Source of the DNA: Catellatospora tritici
GTDB taxonomy: Bacteria; Actinomycetota; Actinomycetes; Mycobacteriales; Micromonosporaceae
Direction of reading: 5' to 3'
DNA length: 64,000 bases
Assembly: GCF_019083965.1 (NCBI RefSeq)
Contig: NZ_JAHRCY010000005.1
Coordinates: 186,001-250,000, forward strand
This document shows, piece after piece, positions 35,701-44,015 of the stretch (position 1 is its first letter; every line of letters begins with the position of its first letter). A model generated the notes under the pieces. That model was given only the letters and a program-made list of their open reading frames with translations. It searched no databases and had not been told where the DNA came from. The translations under genes were made by a program, and so were the position numbers.

Positions 35701-36459
35701 CTACGCGCGGTTGACCGCGTTGGCGTGGATGGCGTCGTGCAGGAACTGCGCCATCCCCGGCTTGATCGCCTCGTACGTGGCCGTGAACCGCTCGTCGGCC
35801 AGGTACATGTCGGCCAGACCGGTGTGGATCTCGTACGAGCACTCGTAGAACCAGCGGCTGATGATCTGCCGGTGCTCCTCGGCCAGTTCCATCGCGGCCG
35901 GGCTGTCGGCGGCCGCGCCGGAGTCCATCAGGCTGGTGAAGCGTCCGCCCCAGTCCTCGTTCTCGGCCTTGTGCCGCAGCCAGTCGTCCTTGCTGTACCG
36001 CGCGGTACGCCGGGCCGACTCCTGGTAGGCGTCGGTGCCGCCCCAGCGCTGCTGCGCCTCCTCGGCGTGCGCGTCGGGGTCGAACTCCCCGAACACCTCG
36101 AAGCGCTCCTCGGGGGTGAGCTGGATTCCCACTTTGTTTGCCTCCATCGCGAACTCGATCGCGGTGACCATCTCCTGCATCCGTTTGATGCGCCCGGTCA
36201 GCAGTTCGTGCTGGCGGCGCAGGTGCGCCGTCGCGTCGGACTGCGGATCGGCGAGGATGGTCGCGATCTCTTCCAGTGAGAACCCCAGCTCCCGGTAGTA
36301 CATGATCTGCTGCAGCCGTTCCAGGTCGGCGTCGTCGTAGCGGCGGTAGCCGCTGTGCGAGCGCCCACTTGGCGACAGCAGGCCGATCTCGTCGTAGTGG
36401 TGCAGCGTACGCACGGTCACTGCGGCGAGTTCGGCGACCTTTCCCACGGTGTAGGCCAC
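35701..36459 (-). CDS. MerR-family regulator, TipAL-like
   Basis: This 252-residue protein has the MerR HTH (YTVGKVAELAAVTVRTLHHYDEIGLL, over residues 3-28, then YRRYDDADLERL), a long coiled-coil dimerisation helix (about 75-112) and a C-terminal TipAS-type all-helical domain with WFYECSYEIHTGLADMY. In TipAL the Cys of this domain covalently traps thiopeptides; the Cys is present here. It probably activates its own and efflux genes on drug binding. The adjacent PadR/permease unit is on the same strand. Confidence 0.88.
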   Translation of the reverse strand: MAYTVGKVAELAAVTVRTLHHYDEIGLLSPSGRSHSGYRRYDDADLERLQQIMYYRELGFSLEEIATILADPQSDATAHLRRQHELLTGRIKRMQEMVTAIEFAMEANKVGIQLTPEERFEVFGEFDPDAHAEEAQQRWGGTDAYQESARRTARYSKDDWLRHKAENEDWGGRFTSLMDSGAAADSPAAMELAEEHRQIISRWFYECSYEIHTGLADMYLADERFTATYEAIKPGMAQFLHDAIHANAVNRA

Positions 36460-36508
36460 GGTTCTCTCCCTTCCGCGGTCAAGGCTGCGGCCTGCCGTTA
36501 CGTGAGGG

Positions 36509-37387
36509 TCAAGCCGGTTGCGGCGCGGTGCGGGCCGATTCGCGCGTCCAGGCGGTCACGGTCAGGGCGAACACCGTGCACATCGTCAGCATCGCGGGCA
36601 GCACCTTGATCACGTCGGCGAGTTGCAGGTACGCGCCGTCGACCAGGCCACTGTCGAGGGCAGTCATGGCCGAGGGGTACCACAGCAGGGCGTGCTGCCG
36701 GGGTGCGCGGACCGGGTCGAGGCTGACCAGCACGTACGTCATGGTGGCCAGTTCGAGCACGACCAGGGCACCCACCGTGCGGGCGGCCCAGCGCGGGCCG
36801 CCGCGTTCGCGCAGGGCCAGGTCGAGGCGGGCCAGCGCGGCCGTGCCCGCCGCCCACAGCACGATCGCGGTCGCGCTGGCGCCGGTGTGCTCGCCGAGGA
36901 TCTGCCCCGCGTCGGGCACCGCGGCGATCGCCACCAGGCCCACGGCCATCGCGGCGGGTACGGCCAACCACGGCCTGGCCACGCCGAGGCGGCCGGTCCA
37001 GGCGCCCAGCAGCCCCGCCAGCACGGCGGCGGGCAGGACCATCGCCGCGTACGCGCTCTGGACGGCCTGCTGGTCCACGCGGGTGAACCGTTCGGTCAGG
37101 AACAGCGCCGGGCCGGTCATGGCCATGAACGCGACCAGTACCGCGGTCAGCGCGGCCGGGGACGCCAGCAGCCAGGCGGTGCGCAGCGCGGTGGTGCGGA
37201 CTCGGGCCATCGTGATCGTCTCCGCTCGGTGGCTGACCCGGTCGCCGAGGGCGCACCAGGTCACGTCGGCCAAATCCCGCCACGGGCGGGGCGAGTCGCG
37301 CAGCAGGTCGGCGATCTCGTCGCCGTAGCGGTCACGGATGCGGCGCGGGTACAGGGCCAGCACGAGCGTGCTCAGGCGGCGGCGCAT
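36509..37387 (-). CDS. Membrane protein of PadR-linked permease-prefix type
   Basis: This 292-residue protein begins with a cytosolic segment RRRLSTLVLALYPRRIRDRYGDEIADLL, typical of small domains that precede permease-like proteins next to PadR genes, followed by about seven membrane helices. No ATPase is present. ATG at 37387 overlaps the stop of the padR-like gene by ATGA. The role is unknown; coupled regulation by the PadR protein is likely. Confidence 0.75.
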   Translation of the reverse strand: MRRRLSTLVLALYPRRIRDRYGDEIADLLRDSPRPWRDLADVTWCALGDRVSHRAETITMARVRTTALRTAWLLASPAALTAVLVAFMAMTGPALFLTERFTRVDQQAVQSAYAAMVLPAAVLAGLLGAWTGRLGVARPWLAVPAAMAVGLVAIAAVPDAGQILGEHTGASATAIVLWAAGTAALARLDLALRERGGPRWAARTVGALVVLELATMTYVLVSLDPVRAPRQHALLWYPSAMTALDSGLVDGAYLQLADVIKVLPAMLTMCTVFALTVTAWTRESARTAPQPA

Positions 37388-37701
37388 CAGGCCACCGCCA
37401 GGCGGCGCAGGCCGGTGCCGGCCAGGTGCTGGATGCGGTTGAGTTCGGCGGTCAGCGCGGCGCGGCCGGTGTCGGTGAGCCGGTACGGCTTGCGCCGGTC
37501 CCGTTCGGGCAGCGCCTCGATGTAGCCGTGCTCCTCCAGGCGCCGGACCGCGCCGTAGAGGGTGCCGGGTCCGGGCCGGACGCCGGTGAGCGCGCCGATG
37601 TCGTCCTGCATCGCGTACCCGTGCTTGGGACCTTCGGCGAGGCTGATCAGCACATACATCGCCGGTTCGGAGAACCGCCCCAGGTCGGACAGTCCGGCCA
37701 C
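37387..37701 (-). CDS. PadR-family transcriptional regulator
   Basis: This 104-residue protein has the winged HTH FSEPAMYVLISLAEGPKHGYAM and GTLYGAVRRLEEHGYIE, with the wing RKPYRLTDTGRAAL and a C-terminal dimerisation helix. This is the short (PadR-s2, LmrR-like) class that responds to hydrophobic drugs. It is first in an operon with a membrane protein, and its upstream region has a clear inverted repeat. Confidence 0.9.
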   Translation of the reverse strand: MAGLSDLGRFSEPAMYVLISLAEGPKHGYAMQDDIGALTGVRPGPGTLYGAVRRLEEHGYIEALPERDRRKPYRLTDTGRAALTAELNRIQHLAGTGLRRLAVA

Positions 37702-37716
37702 GACACCACCTCGTCT

Positions 37717-37752
37717 CTACTACGTTCCGCGTAGCATCGCAGCGCGTAGTAG
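37717..37752. promoter_or_regulatory. Putative PadR operator
   Basis: CTACTACG at 37717-37724 and CGTAGTAG at 37745-37752 are perfect eight-base arms, centred 34 bp upstream of the padR start; another GCGTAGC lies between. Long-spaced palindromes of this kind are typical of PadR-s2 autorepression. Confidence 0.6.
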
Positions 37753-37811
37753 GCGCGGTCAAGGGCCGGTGATCCGGCCGCCATCACCGGCGCCGGTCTA
37801 GGCTCAGCGCC

Positions 37812-38912
37812 GTGACCTATGCCGACCTGCCCCCGGCCGAGTTCGCGTTCCCCGGACCGCTGCGCGACCAGCTCGTCGCCGCGATCCTCGCCGGGCACAA
37901 GACCTCCTCCACCGGCCTGCGCACCGAATACGAACACGAGGGCGAACCCCTGCCGCGCCCCGGCGAGCGCAGCGTGCTCATCGACTCGGCGGGCGAACCC
38001 CTGGCGATCCTGCAGCACACCGACGTACGGCTGATCCGGCTCGCCGACGTCGACCTCGTCCACGCGATCGCCGAAGGCGAGGGCTACGAGACCGTCGCAC
38101 AGTGGCGCGCCGGCCACGAACGGTTCTGGCACGGCGAGCAGATGCGCGCCCACCTCGGCGATCCCGGGTTCACCGTCGACGACGACACCGTCTGCGTGGC
38201 CGACCGGTTCCGGCTGGTGTCACTGATCCCCGACGCGGCGACCGTCAACGCGGCACTGACCGCCGAGGCGGCGGCACTGGTGGCGGGGCTACGCGCCGTA
38301 CCGGAAGCCGACCTGGACCGGCCCACCTGTTGCCCGCCCTGGTCGGTGCGCGACGAACTCGCCCACACCGCGATCGCGGTGTCCCGGACCCTGGACATGC
38401 TCGACGCCGACCCGCCGCGAGCCGTGCCGATCAGCACCCCGCGCTACTACGCCCCCGACGCCCGGTTCGCCCCCGAGGCCGACAACGCCCGCGTCGACCT
38501 GGCGCACGAGTTCGCCGCCGCCCGCACCGGCCCGCAGCTGATCGACTGGTGCGAGCAGCAGTGCGCCGCAGTGGCCGCCCGCGTCGCCGCGACGGCGCCG
38601 CGCCTGGTCACCACCCGCCACGGCGACCCGATGCGGCTGACCGACTTCCAGGTGACCCGGGTCGTGGAACTGGCCGTGCACGGCCTCGACCTGTCCGACG
38701 CGCTGGGCGTCGCCCCGTGGCTGACCCCGCGGGCCGCCGACGTCGTCGCCGGGCTGCTGTTCGGCCCGCAGGCCGACACCGTCGCGTCGCTGCTGGCCAC
38801 CGACCGTCCGGGTCTGCTGCGCGCGGCGACGGGACGTACCACGCTGACCGCCGCCCAGCGCCAGGGGCTGGACGACCTGGGCACCACCTGGCTGACCACG
38901 GCTCCGAGCTGA
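37812..38912 (+). CDS. ASCH domain fused to a mycothiol-dependent maleylpyruvate isomerase-like domain
   Basis: The 366-residue protein combines two domains. Residues 1-140 are an ASCH/DUF984 domain (FPGPLRDQLVAAILAGHKTSSTGL, GERSVLIDSAGEPLAILQ, ERFWHGEQMRAHLG), the fold that can bind RNA. Residues 150-366 are a DinB-like MDMPI domain (CCPPWSVRDELAHTAIAV, VVELAVHGLDLSDALG). Both halves are complete and in one frame without an internal start. GTG at 37812. The fusion suggests the two activities are linked, but no substrate is evident. Confidence 0.82.
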   Translation: MTYADLPPAEFAFPGPLRDQLVAAILAGHKTSSTGLRTEYEHEGEPLPRPGERSVLIDSAGEPLAILQHTDVRLIRLADVDLVHAIAEGEGYETVAQWRAGHERFWHGEQMRAHLGDPGFTVDDDTVCVADRFRLVSLIPDAATVNAALTAEAAALVAGLRAVPEADLDRPTCCPPWSVRDELAHTAIAVSRTLDMLDADPPRAVPISTPRYYAPDARFAPEADNARVDLAHEFAAARTGPQLIDWCEQQCAAVAARVAATAPRLVTTRHGDPMRLTDFQVTRVVELAVHGLDLSDALGVAPWLTPRAADVVAGLLFGPQADTVASLLATDRPGLLRAATGRTTLTAAQRQGLDDLGTTWLTTAPS

Positions 38913-38949
38913 CCCGTCCACCCGGCACACTGGCGGAAGGAGGTGCGCC

Positions 38950-40197
38950 GTGGAAGGGCCGGTGGCGTGGGCGGTGTCGCGCTGGGGCACCGACCCGTAC
39001 GCGCGCGGCGCCTGGACCGGCCTGCTGCTCGGCGGCACCACCGCCGACCGGGCGAAACTCGCCGCCCCGGTCGACGAACGCGTGGTGCTGGCCGGGGAGG
39101 GCGTGCACCCGACCAGCCCCGCGATGGTGCACGGCGCGTACGAGTCCGGCCGTACCGCCGCCGCGCACCTAATGAGCACCGCCCGCCCCGGCCAGAGCGT
39201 CGCCGTGGTCGGGGCAGGCATCGCCGGACTGGCCGCCGCCCGGCTGCTGTACGAACACGGCCAGCGGGTGCGGGTGGTGGAGGCCCGCGACCGGATCGGC
39301 GGCCGGATCCGCAGCGTCGACCTGGGCGGCGTCACCGCCGACCTGGGCGCGGCCTGGCTGCAGCAGTACCCGCGCAATCCCCTGGCACGCGTGGCCCGTG
39401 CCCTGCGCCTGAGCACGGTCGCGACCGACTTCGCCGCGCCGCTGCCGCTGTCGTCCGACGGCCCGGTCTCCGGCGTCGACGAAGCCCTGACCGCACTGCG
39501 CCAGCACGCCGCCGCCCGCACCGCCGACGCCGACACGACCGTGGCCGAGGTCCTTGCCGCGCACCGGGCACGGCTGGACCCGGCACGCGTACGGGTGCTC
39601 GACTACGCGGTGGCCGCCGCGATCACGTTGGAGTCCGGGCTGGACTTCACCACCGCCTCGGCGCGGGGCACGTTCGGCGAACCCGGCGTCGGCGAAGGCG
39701 ACCGCTGGGTGCCCGCGGGCCTGTCCCGGCTGTGCGACGCGCTCGCCGACGGCCTCGACGTGGCGCTGAACCACCCGGTGACCGGCGTGACGTCCGACCC
39801 CGGCGGCGTGACCGTGCACGGAGCCTGGGGTCGGCTGCGAACCGACCGGGCCGTGCTCGCGGTGCCGCTGGCGGTGCTGCCGACGCTCGCGCTGGACCCG
39901 CCGCTGCCCGACGGGCACGCGTTCGCCCTGGCGCGGATCGGCACCGGGCAGGCGGAGAAGGTCCTGCTGCGCTACCGCGAGCGGTTCTGGCCCGCGTCGC
40001 CGGGCGGCTACCTGTGGTGGGGTGAGGATCGGCCGACGTGGAACGAGTGGGCCGACCTGACCGACGGCCTCGGTGTGCCGGTGCTGGCGCTGATCGCCGC
40101 CGGTGACGCGGCCCGCGTGCTGCACGGACACCGGCCGGACGCCGACGTCGTCGCCGACGCCCATGCGGCGGTCCTGCGCCTGAGCCGCGCCACCTGA
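38950..40197 (+). CDS. FAD-dependent amine oxidase in circularly permuted order
   Basis: At 415 residues, it opens (2-75) with RWGTDPYARGAW and VVLAGEGVHPTSPAMVHGAYESGRTAA, which is normally the C-terminal part of flavin monoamine oxidases. The FAD-binding start VAVVGAGIAGLAAARLL with EARDRIGGR follows at residue 84, and the protein ends where the usual RWG segment would begin. GTG at 38950 has AGGAGG at six-base spacing, so the permuted start is real. The two parts together make a complete enzyme. Substrate unknown. Confidence 0.85.
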   Translation: MEGPVAWAVSRWGTDPYARGAWTGLLLGGTTADRAKLAAPVDERVVLAGEGVHPTSPAMVHGAYESGRTAAAHLMSTARPGQSVAVVGAGIAGLAAARLLYEHGQRVRVVEARDRIGGRIRSVDLGGVTADLGAAWLQQYPRNPLARVARALRLSTVATDFAAPLPLSSDGPVSGVDEALTALRQHAAARTADADTTVAEVLAAHRARLDPARVRVLDYAVAAAITLESGLDFTTASARGTFGEPGVGEGDRWVPAGLSRLCDALADGLDVALNHPVTGVTSDPGGVTVHGAWGRLRTDRAVLAVPLAVLPTLALDPPLPDGHAFALARIGTGQAEKVLLRYRERFWPASPGGYLWWGEDRPTWNEWADLTDGLGVPVLALIAAGDAARVLHGHRPDADVVADAHAAVLRLSRAT

Positions 40198-40295
40198 CCC
40201 GCCGCTCCCGGGCCGCCATGCGGGGTACACCGGCCAGGCCCCGCCCGGCGCGCCGGGTAGGGCCCGCCCGGTGCCGTCGCAGGCCCGATGTACCC

Positions 40296-40355
40296 GCAGT
40301 TTCGGGGATGGTGCACGAAGACATGCCGCTATTGCCGCATTTTCCCCGAAACTGC
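40296..40355. repeat. Intergenic inverted repeat, possible MITE-like or terminator element
   Basis: GCAGTTTCGGGGA at 40296-40308 and its exact complement at 40343-40355 flank a 34-bp centre; with three mismatches the arms extend to a second match (TGC). The element sits between two convergent genes and is AT-richer than its flanks. It might be a dispersed repeat, but a second copy was not seen in the window. Confidence 0.5.
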
Positions 40356-40388
40356 AGCAACGATCCGGCCCGCGGCGGCGCGGGATCG

Positions 40389-41372
40389 TCAGTTGGTGAG
40401 CGCCGAGGCGGGGCGTTGGGCGAAGAACTCGATCTCGTCGCGTAGTTCGCGGGCGACGGGCGCGTCGGCGTAGCGGCGGTCGCGCAGGGCGGTGTAGACC
40501 CGGTCGACGCTGACCATGACCTCGGTGACCCGCCGGGGCAGGTCGAGGGCGAGCACCGGGGCCAGGGCGTCGCGGGCGCCGTCGGGTTCGTCGGTGTGCA
40601 CCCGCGCCAGCGCCAGCGCGCACCTGGCCGCGGCTTCGTCACGGTAGGAGCGCTGCTCGGCCGGGCCGGACCCGAACAGGGCCAGAGCCCGGGTGGCCTC
40701 GTGGGCGGCCTGCGGGGCGCATTCGGGCAGCAGCGCGTACGCCTGCGCGGCGTAGCAGTGCTGCCGGGCCGGGCTGAACGTCAGCTGCCCGCCGACGGCG
40801 TCGAGGTCATCGCTGGCGTGACGTTCGCGCAGGTCGTCGGCGCGGACCAGGGCCAGGCGGGTCGGTTCGACGGCGCCGAGCATCGCCTGGGCCCGCGCCT
40901 GCGCGCCGGCCAGCCAGCAGGTGACGGTGCCGGTGGTCTCGGCGGCCAGGGCGGCGCCGGACTCGGCGAACCGGACCGCCTCCTGCGGGCGCCCGGCCCA
41001 GAACGCGATCAGGCTCTGCATGCCCCGGGCCCAGGCGCGCAGGCACGGATGGTCGGCGTTGTCGGCGCAGGCGTGCATGGTGCGGGCCAAGGCCATCGCC
41101 TGGTGGGCGCGGCCCAGGTCGTGGCCGACGTGGGCCATCAGCCCGGTCGCGATCGCGACCAGGGCGTAGCGGTGCCGGTCCCGGTCGGGGTCGGGTCCGG
41201 ACTCCAGCGCGGTGAAGCCGAGTTCCTGGGTCTCCAGCAGCTGCCCGGCCACGGCGGTGACCGGTTCGGCCGGGTAGCGGCGGGCCAGGTCGGTCAGGTC
41301 GCGGTGCAGCCGGGCCATGGCCTCGTCGCCGGTGTCGCGGCGCAGGTCCAGGGTGGCGGTGTCGTGGCTCAT
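40389..41372 (-). CDS. TPR-like protein resembling an XRE regulator without its HTH
   Basis: This 327-residue helical protein has the repeat pattern known from the C-terminal half of actinomycete XRE regulators: LARRYPAEPVTAV, GQLLETQELGF, GLMAHVGHDLGRAHQAMALARTMHACADNADHPCLRAW, AGRPQEAVRFAESG. No N-terminal HTH is encoded in any frame upstream, since the POT gene ends 15 bp away. ATG at 41372 has GAGGAGA upstream. It may be a regulator subunit that lost DNA binding or a stand-alone signalling protein. Confidence 0.72.
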   Translation of the reverse strand: MSHDTATLDLRRDTGDEAMARLHRDLTDLARRYPAEPVTAVAGQLLETQELGFTALESGPDPDRDRHRYALVAIATGLMAHVGHDLGRAHQAMALARTMHACADNADHPCLRAWARGMQSLIAFWAGRPQEAVRFAESGAALAAETTGTVTCWLAGAQARAQAMLGAVEPTRLALVRADDLRERHASDDLDAVGGQLTFSPARQHCYAAQAYALLPECAPQAAHEATRALALFGSGPAEQRSYRDEAAARCALALARVHTDEPDGARDALAPVLALDLPRRVTEVMVSVDRVYTALRDRRYADAPVARELRDEIEFFAQRPASALTN

Positions 41373-41386
41373 CGGGTCGGGTCTCC

Positions 41387-42874
41387 TCAGTGCACGCCGT
41401 GCATCAGCTGGCCGATCCTGCGCGAGCCGAACCAGAAGCAGATACCGACCGCGATCGCCAGCAGGCCCAGGCCGCCGTAGTAGACGCCGGCGGGCAGCTT
41501 CTCGGCCAGCGGGGTGACCCAGGTGTTGAGGGCGTTGCCCGCAGAGGAGGCCAGGAACCACAGGCCCATGACCTGGCTGGCGTAGCGCAGCGGCGCGAGT
41601 TTGGTGGTGACCGACAGGCCGACGGGGCTGAGCAGCAGCTCGGCGCAGGTCTGGATGAAGTAGACCAGCACGATCCACCACGGGGAGATCAGACCACGGC
41701 CCGCGGCGGCCCCGGCGGCACCCATGACCAGGAACGACAGGCCGATGCCCAGCAGCGCCCAGGAGAACTTGACCGGGGTGCCGGGCTGGCGCCGGTCCAG
41801 CCGGGTCCACATCCACGCGAACACCGGCGCGAGCAGCAGGATCAGCACCGGGTTGATGGACTGGAACCAGGCGGTGGGGATCTCGAAGCTGCCGACCTGC
41901 CGGTCGACGTCGTTCTCGGTGAACAGGCTCACCAGGCTGCCCGCCTGGTCATAGATCATCCAGAACAGCGCCGCCCCGATGAAGATCCACACGTAGGCGC
42001 TGACCCGGGAACGTTCCTGGGTGGTCAGCGACTTGTCGCGGAACATCATCAGGAAGTACGCCGCCGGCACGATCAGCGCCATCAGGGTCAACGCGGCGAT
42101 GACGTGCTGGGCCTTGAACGTCCCGGCGGCGATGTCGGCGATGAGCAGCACCGCGATGATCGCCACCACGACCGCGGCGATCCTGAGCAGTTTGTTGCGT
42201 TCATGGGCCTGCAGCGGCTTGTGCGCCTTGAGGCCGACACCCTCCAGCCGCCGGTAGCCGAACAGGTACTGGATGACGGCCAGGGTCATGCCGACCGCGG
42301 CGATGCCGAACGCCAGGTGCCAGTCGTTCTTGGCGGCGAAGAAGCCGGTCAGCAGCGGGGCGAAGAACGCGCCCAGGTTGATGCCGAGATAGAACAGGGT
42401 GAAGCCCGCGTCGCGGCGGGACTCGTGCATCTCGGGGTGCTTGTCGTACAGCTCGCCGACCATGGCGGAGATGTTGGGTTTGAGCAGGCCGGTGCCCAGC
42501 ACGATGAGCACCAGGCCGAGGTAGAACATCGCCTTGGAACCGGCCGCCAGGCTGTAGTGGCCCAGCGCGATGACGATGCCGCCGTACAGGACGCTGCGGC
42601 GGGTGCCCAGGAGCCGGTCGGCGATCCAGCCGCCCGGCAGCGCCATGAAGTAGACCATCGAGTTGTAGATCGAGTACAGCACCGCCGCCGACGCGGCGGT
42701 CATCCCGAAGCCGCCGGCCGTCGCCGAGGCGGCCAGGAACAGGGTCAGGATCGCCCGCATGCCGTAGAAGCTGAACCGCTCCCACATCTCGGTGAGGAAC
42801 AGCACGACGAGCCCGCCGGGGTGGCCCATCCAGGTCTTGACCGGCTTGGCGGCCGGTGCCGTGGTGGTGGCCAT
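41387..42874 (-). CDS. POT/PTR2 family proton-dependent oligopeptide transporter
   Basis: The 495-residue protein has about fourteen helices. Signatures are the E-x-x-E-R-F motif in EMWERFSFYGMRAIL, GTGLLKPNISAMVGELY and FTLFYLGINLGAFFAPLLTGFF. It imports di- and tripeptides with protons. ATG at 42874 (MATTTAPAAK) is preferred over 42916. Transport polarity and specificity beyond the family cannot be read. Confidence 0.9.
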   Translation of the reverse strand: MATTTAPAAKPVKTWMGHPGGLVVLFLTEMWERFSFYGMRAILTLFLAASATAGGFGMTAASAAVLYSIYNSMVYFMALPGGWIADRLLGTRRSVLYGGIVIALGHYSLAAGSKAMFYLGLVLIVLGTGLLKPNISAMVGELYDKHPEMHESRRDAGFTLFYLGINLGAFFAPLLTGFFAAKNDWHLAFGIAAVGMTLAVIQYLFGYRRLEGVGLKAHKPLQAHERNKLLRIAAVVVAIIAVLLIADIAAGTFKAQHVIAALTLMALIVPAAYFLMMFRDKSLTTQERSRVSAYVWIFIGAALFWMIYDQAGSLVSLFTENDVDRQVGSFEIPTAWFQSINPVLILLLAPVFAWMWTRLDRRQPGTPVKFSWALLGIGLSFLVMGAAGAAAGRGLISPWWIVLVYFIQTCAELLLSPVGLSVTTKLAPLRYASQVMGLWFLASSAGNALNTWVTPLAEKLPAGVYYGGLGLLAIAVGICFWFGSRRIGQLMHGVH

Positions 42875-43006
42875 CGCGTCTCCCCGGATGTGATGTTCCC
42901 CGCAAAACTTCTCCAATCGGACGATATCGCGGTCGGGGGTACGGGTGAGGCGGTCTCACGAATCCGATACCGCTACAGTTCTACGACACGCTGCGTCACC
43001 AAAGAG

Positions 43007-43032
43007 GGAATCTTGAAACGGTGCGGCGTGTT
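43007..43032 (+). promoter_or_regulatory. SigR-type promoter of rbpA
   Basis: GGGAAT (core GGAAT at 43007-43011) is followed by exactly 18 bp and GTT at 43030-43032, matching the SigR consensus GGAAT-N18-GTT. It lies 38 bp before the rbpA start. In Streptomyces coelicolor rbpA is transcribed from a SigR promoter, so thiol-oxidative control is probably conserved. Confidence 0.8.
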
Positions 43033-43070
43033 GCACCACCGGGTAGTCGTTCTCAACGTGAGGAGCTGGT

Positions 43071-43409
43071 ATGGGCGAGCGCATGCTGCGGGGAAGCCGA
43101 CTGGGAGCCGTCAGCTACGAGTCGGACCGCAACACCGAACTCGCGCCCCGGCAGACCCGCGAATTCCAGTGCGCCAACGGCCACCGCTTCGAGGTGCCGT
43201 TCGCCGTCGACGCCGAGGTCCCGTCGATGTGGGAGTGCAAGTTCGACGGCAGCGTCGCCCGCCTGGTCGACGGCACCGAGCCGGAGCAGAAGAAGGTCAA
43301 GCCGCCGCGTACGCACTGGGACATGCTGCTGGAGCGCCGCTCCATCGAGGAGCTCGAGGAGATCCTCAACGAGCGCCTGGCCGAGGTCCGCACCAAACGC
43401 GGCCGCTGA
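43071..43409 (+). CDS. rbpA: RNA polymerase-binding protein RbpA
   Basis: This 112-residue protein has the full RbpA layout: N-terminal tail MLRGSRLGAVSYESDR, the core QFQ-like CANGHRFEVPFAVDAEVPSMWECKFDG (zinc-type or beta core), the basic linker KKVKPPRTHWDMLLERRS and the sigma-interacting helix EELEEILNERL. It binds sigma-A/SigB holoenzyme and stabilises open complexes. ATG at 43071 is preceded by GAGGAGC. A strong terminator follows. Confidence 0.95.
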   Translation: MGERMLRGSRLGAVSYESDRNTELAPRQTREFQCANGHRFEVPFAVDAEVPSMWECKFDGSVARLVDGTEPEQKKVKPPRTHWDMLLERRSIEELEEILNERLAEVRTKRGR

Positions 43410-43424
43410 CCCCGTCCCGAACAG

Positions 43425-43460
43425 CGAAAGGGCGCCCCGGACATCCGGGGCGCCCTTTCG
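43425..43460. terminator. Terminator between rbpA and fxsA
   Basis: CGAAAGGGCGCCCCGGA and its complement give 17-bp arms (the real loop takes the inner bases). A short CTTTC tail follows. It serves convergent rbpA and fxsA. Confidence 0.85.
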
Positions 43461-43472
43461 GCATGATCCGCT

Positions 43473-43991
43473 TCAGTCGACGATCTCACCCTCGATGACC
43501 TCCGACGGCCCCGAACCGGCGTTCGACACCGGACCAGGGGTCTGCACGGGCGGGTGGTGCGGCGGGGTGGTCGTGCTCACCCGCACCCGACGCGGCCCGA
43601 ACACGCTGTTGGCCGTACCCGCCGGGATCCGCTTCTCCGTCGCCACCCGGGCCCGCGCCCGCACCGCCCGCCGCACCGGCGGGATCAGCAACAGCAGCCC
43701 CAGCAGGCCGGTCAGCAGCCCCGGGATCACCAGCAGCAGCGCCGCGGCCAACCCGACCAGCGCGTCCAGGGCCTGCTCGCCACGCGGGTCGCCGCCCTGC
43801 CGGGCCGCCCGCAGCCGCCGCCACGCCGACATCCCCTCACGACGCATCAGCACGATGCCCAGTACCGACAGGGCCACCACCAGCAGCACCGCCCGCAACG
43901 GCCCGATCTGCGCGGACAGCCACAGGAAGATCAGGAACTCGACCGCCCCGACCAACAGGACAGCCGCCGGAACCCACCGCAGCCTGCGCAA
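43473..43991 (-). CDS. fxsA: FxsA family membrane protein
   Basis: This 172-residue protein has three to four helices. VEFLIFLWLSAQIGPLRAVLLV and LLLVIPGLLTGLLGLLLLIPPVRR are diagnostic of FxsA, which in E. coli relieves F-plasmid exclusion of phage T7. The C-terminus is a long polar, Pro-rich tail in the cytoplasm. It overlaps no neighbour; the ppm gene lies 24 bp upstream on the same strand. Confidence 0.88.
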   Translation of the reverse strand: MRRLRWVPAAVLLVGAVEFLIFLWLSAQIGPLRAVLLVVALSVLGIVLMRREGMSAWRRLRAARQGGDPRGEQALDALVGLAAALLLVIPGLLTGLLGLLLLIPPVRRAVRARARVATEKRIPAGTANSVFGPRRVRVSTTTPPHHPPVQTPGPVSNAGSGPSEVIEGEIVD

Positions 43992-44015
43992 ATCCAGTTC
44001 ACCTCCGCGCCGACC

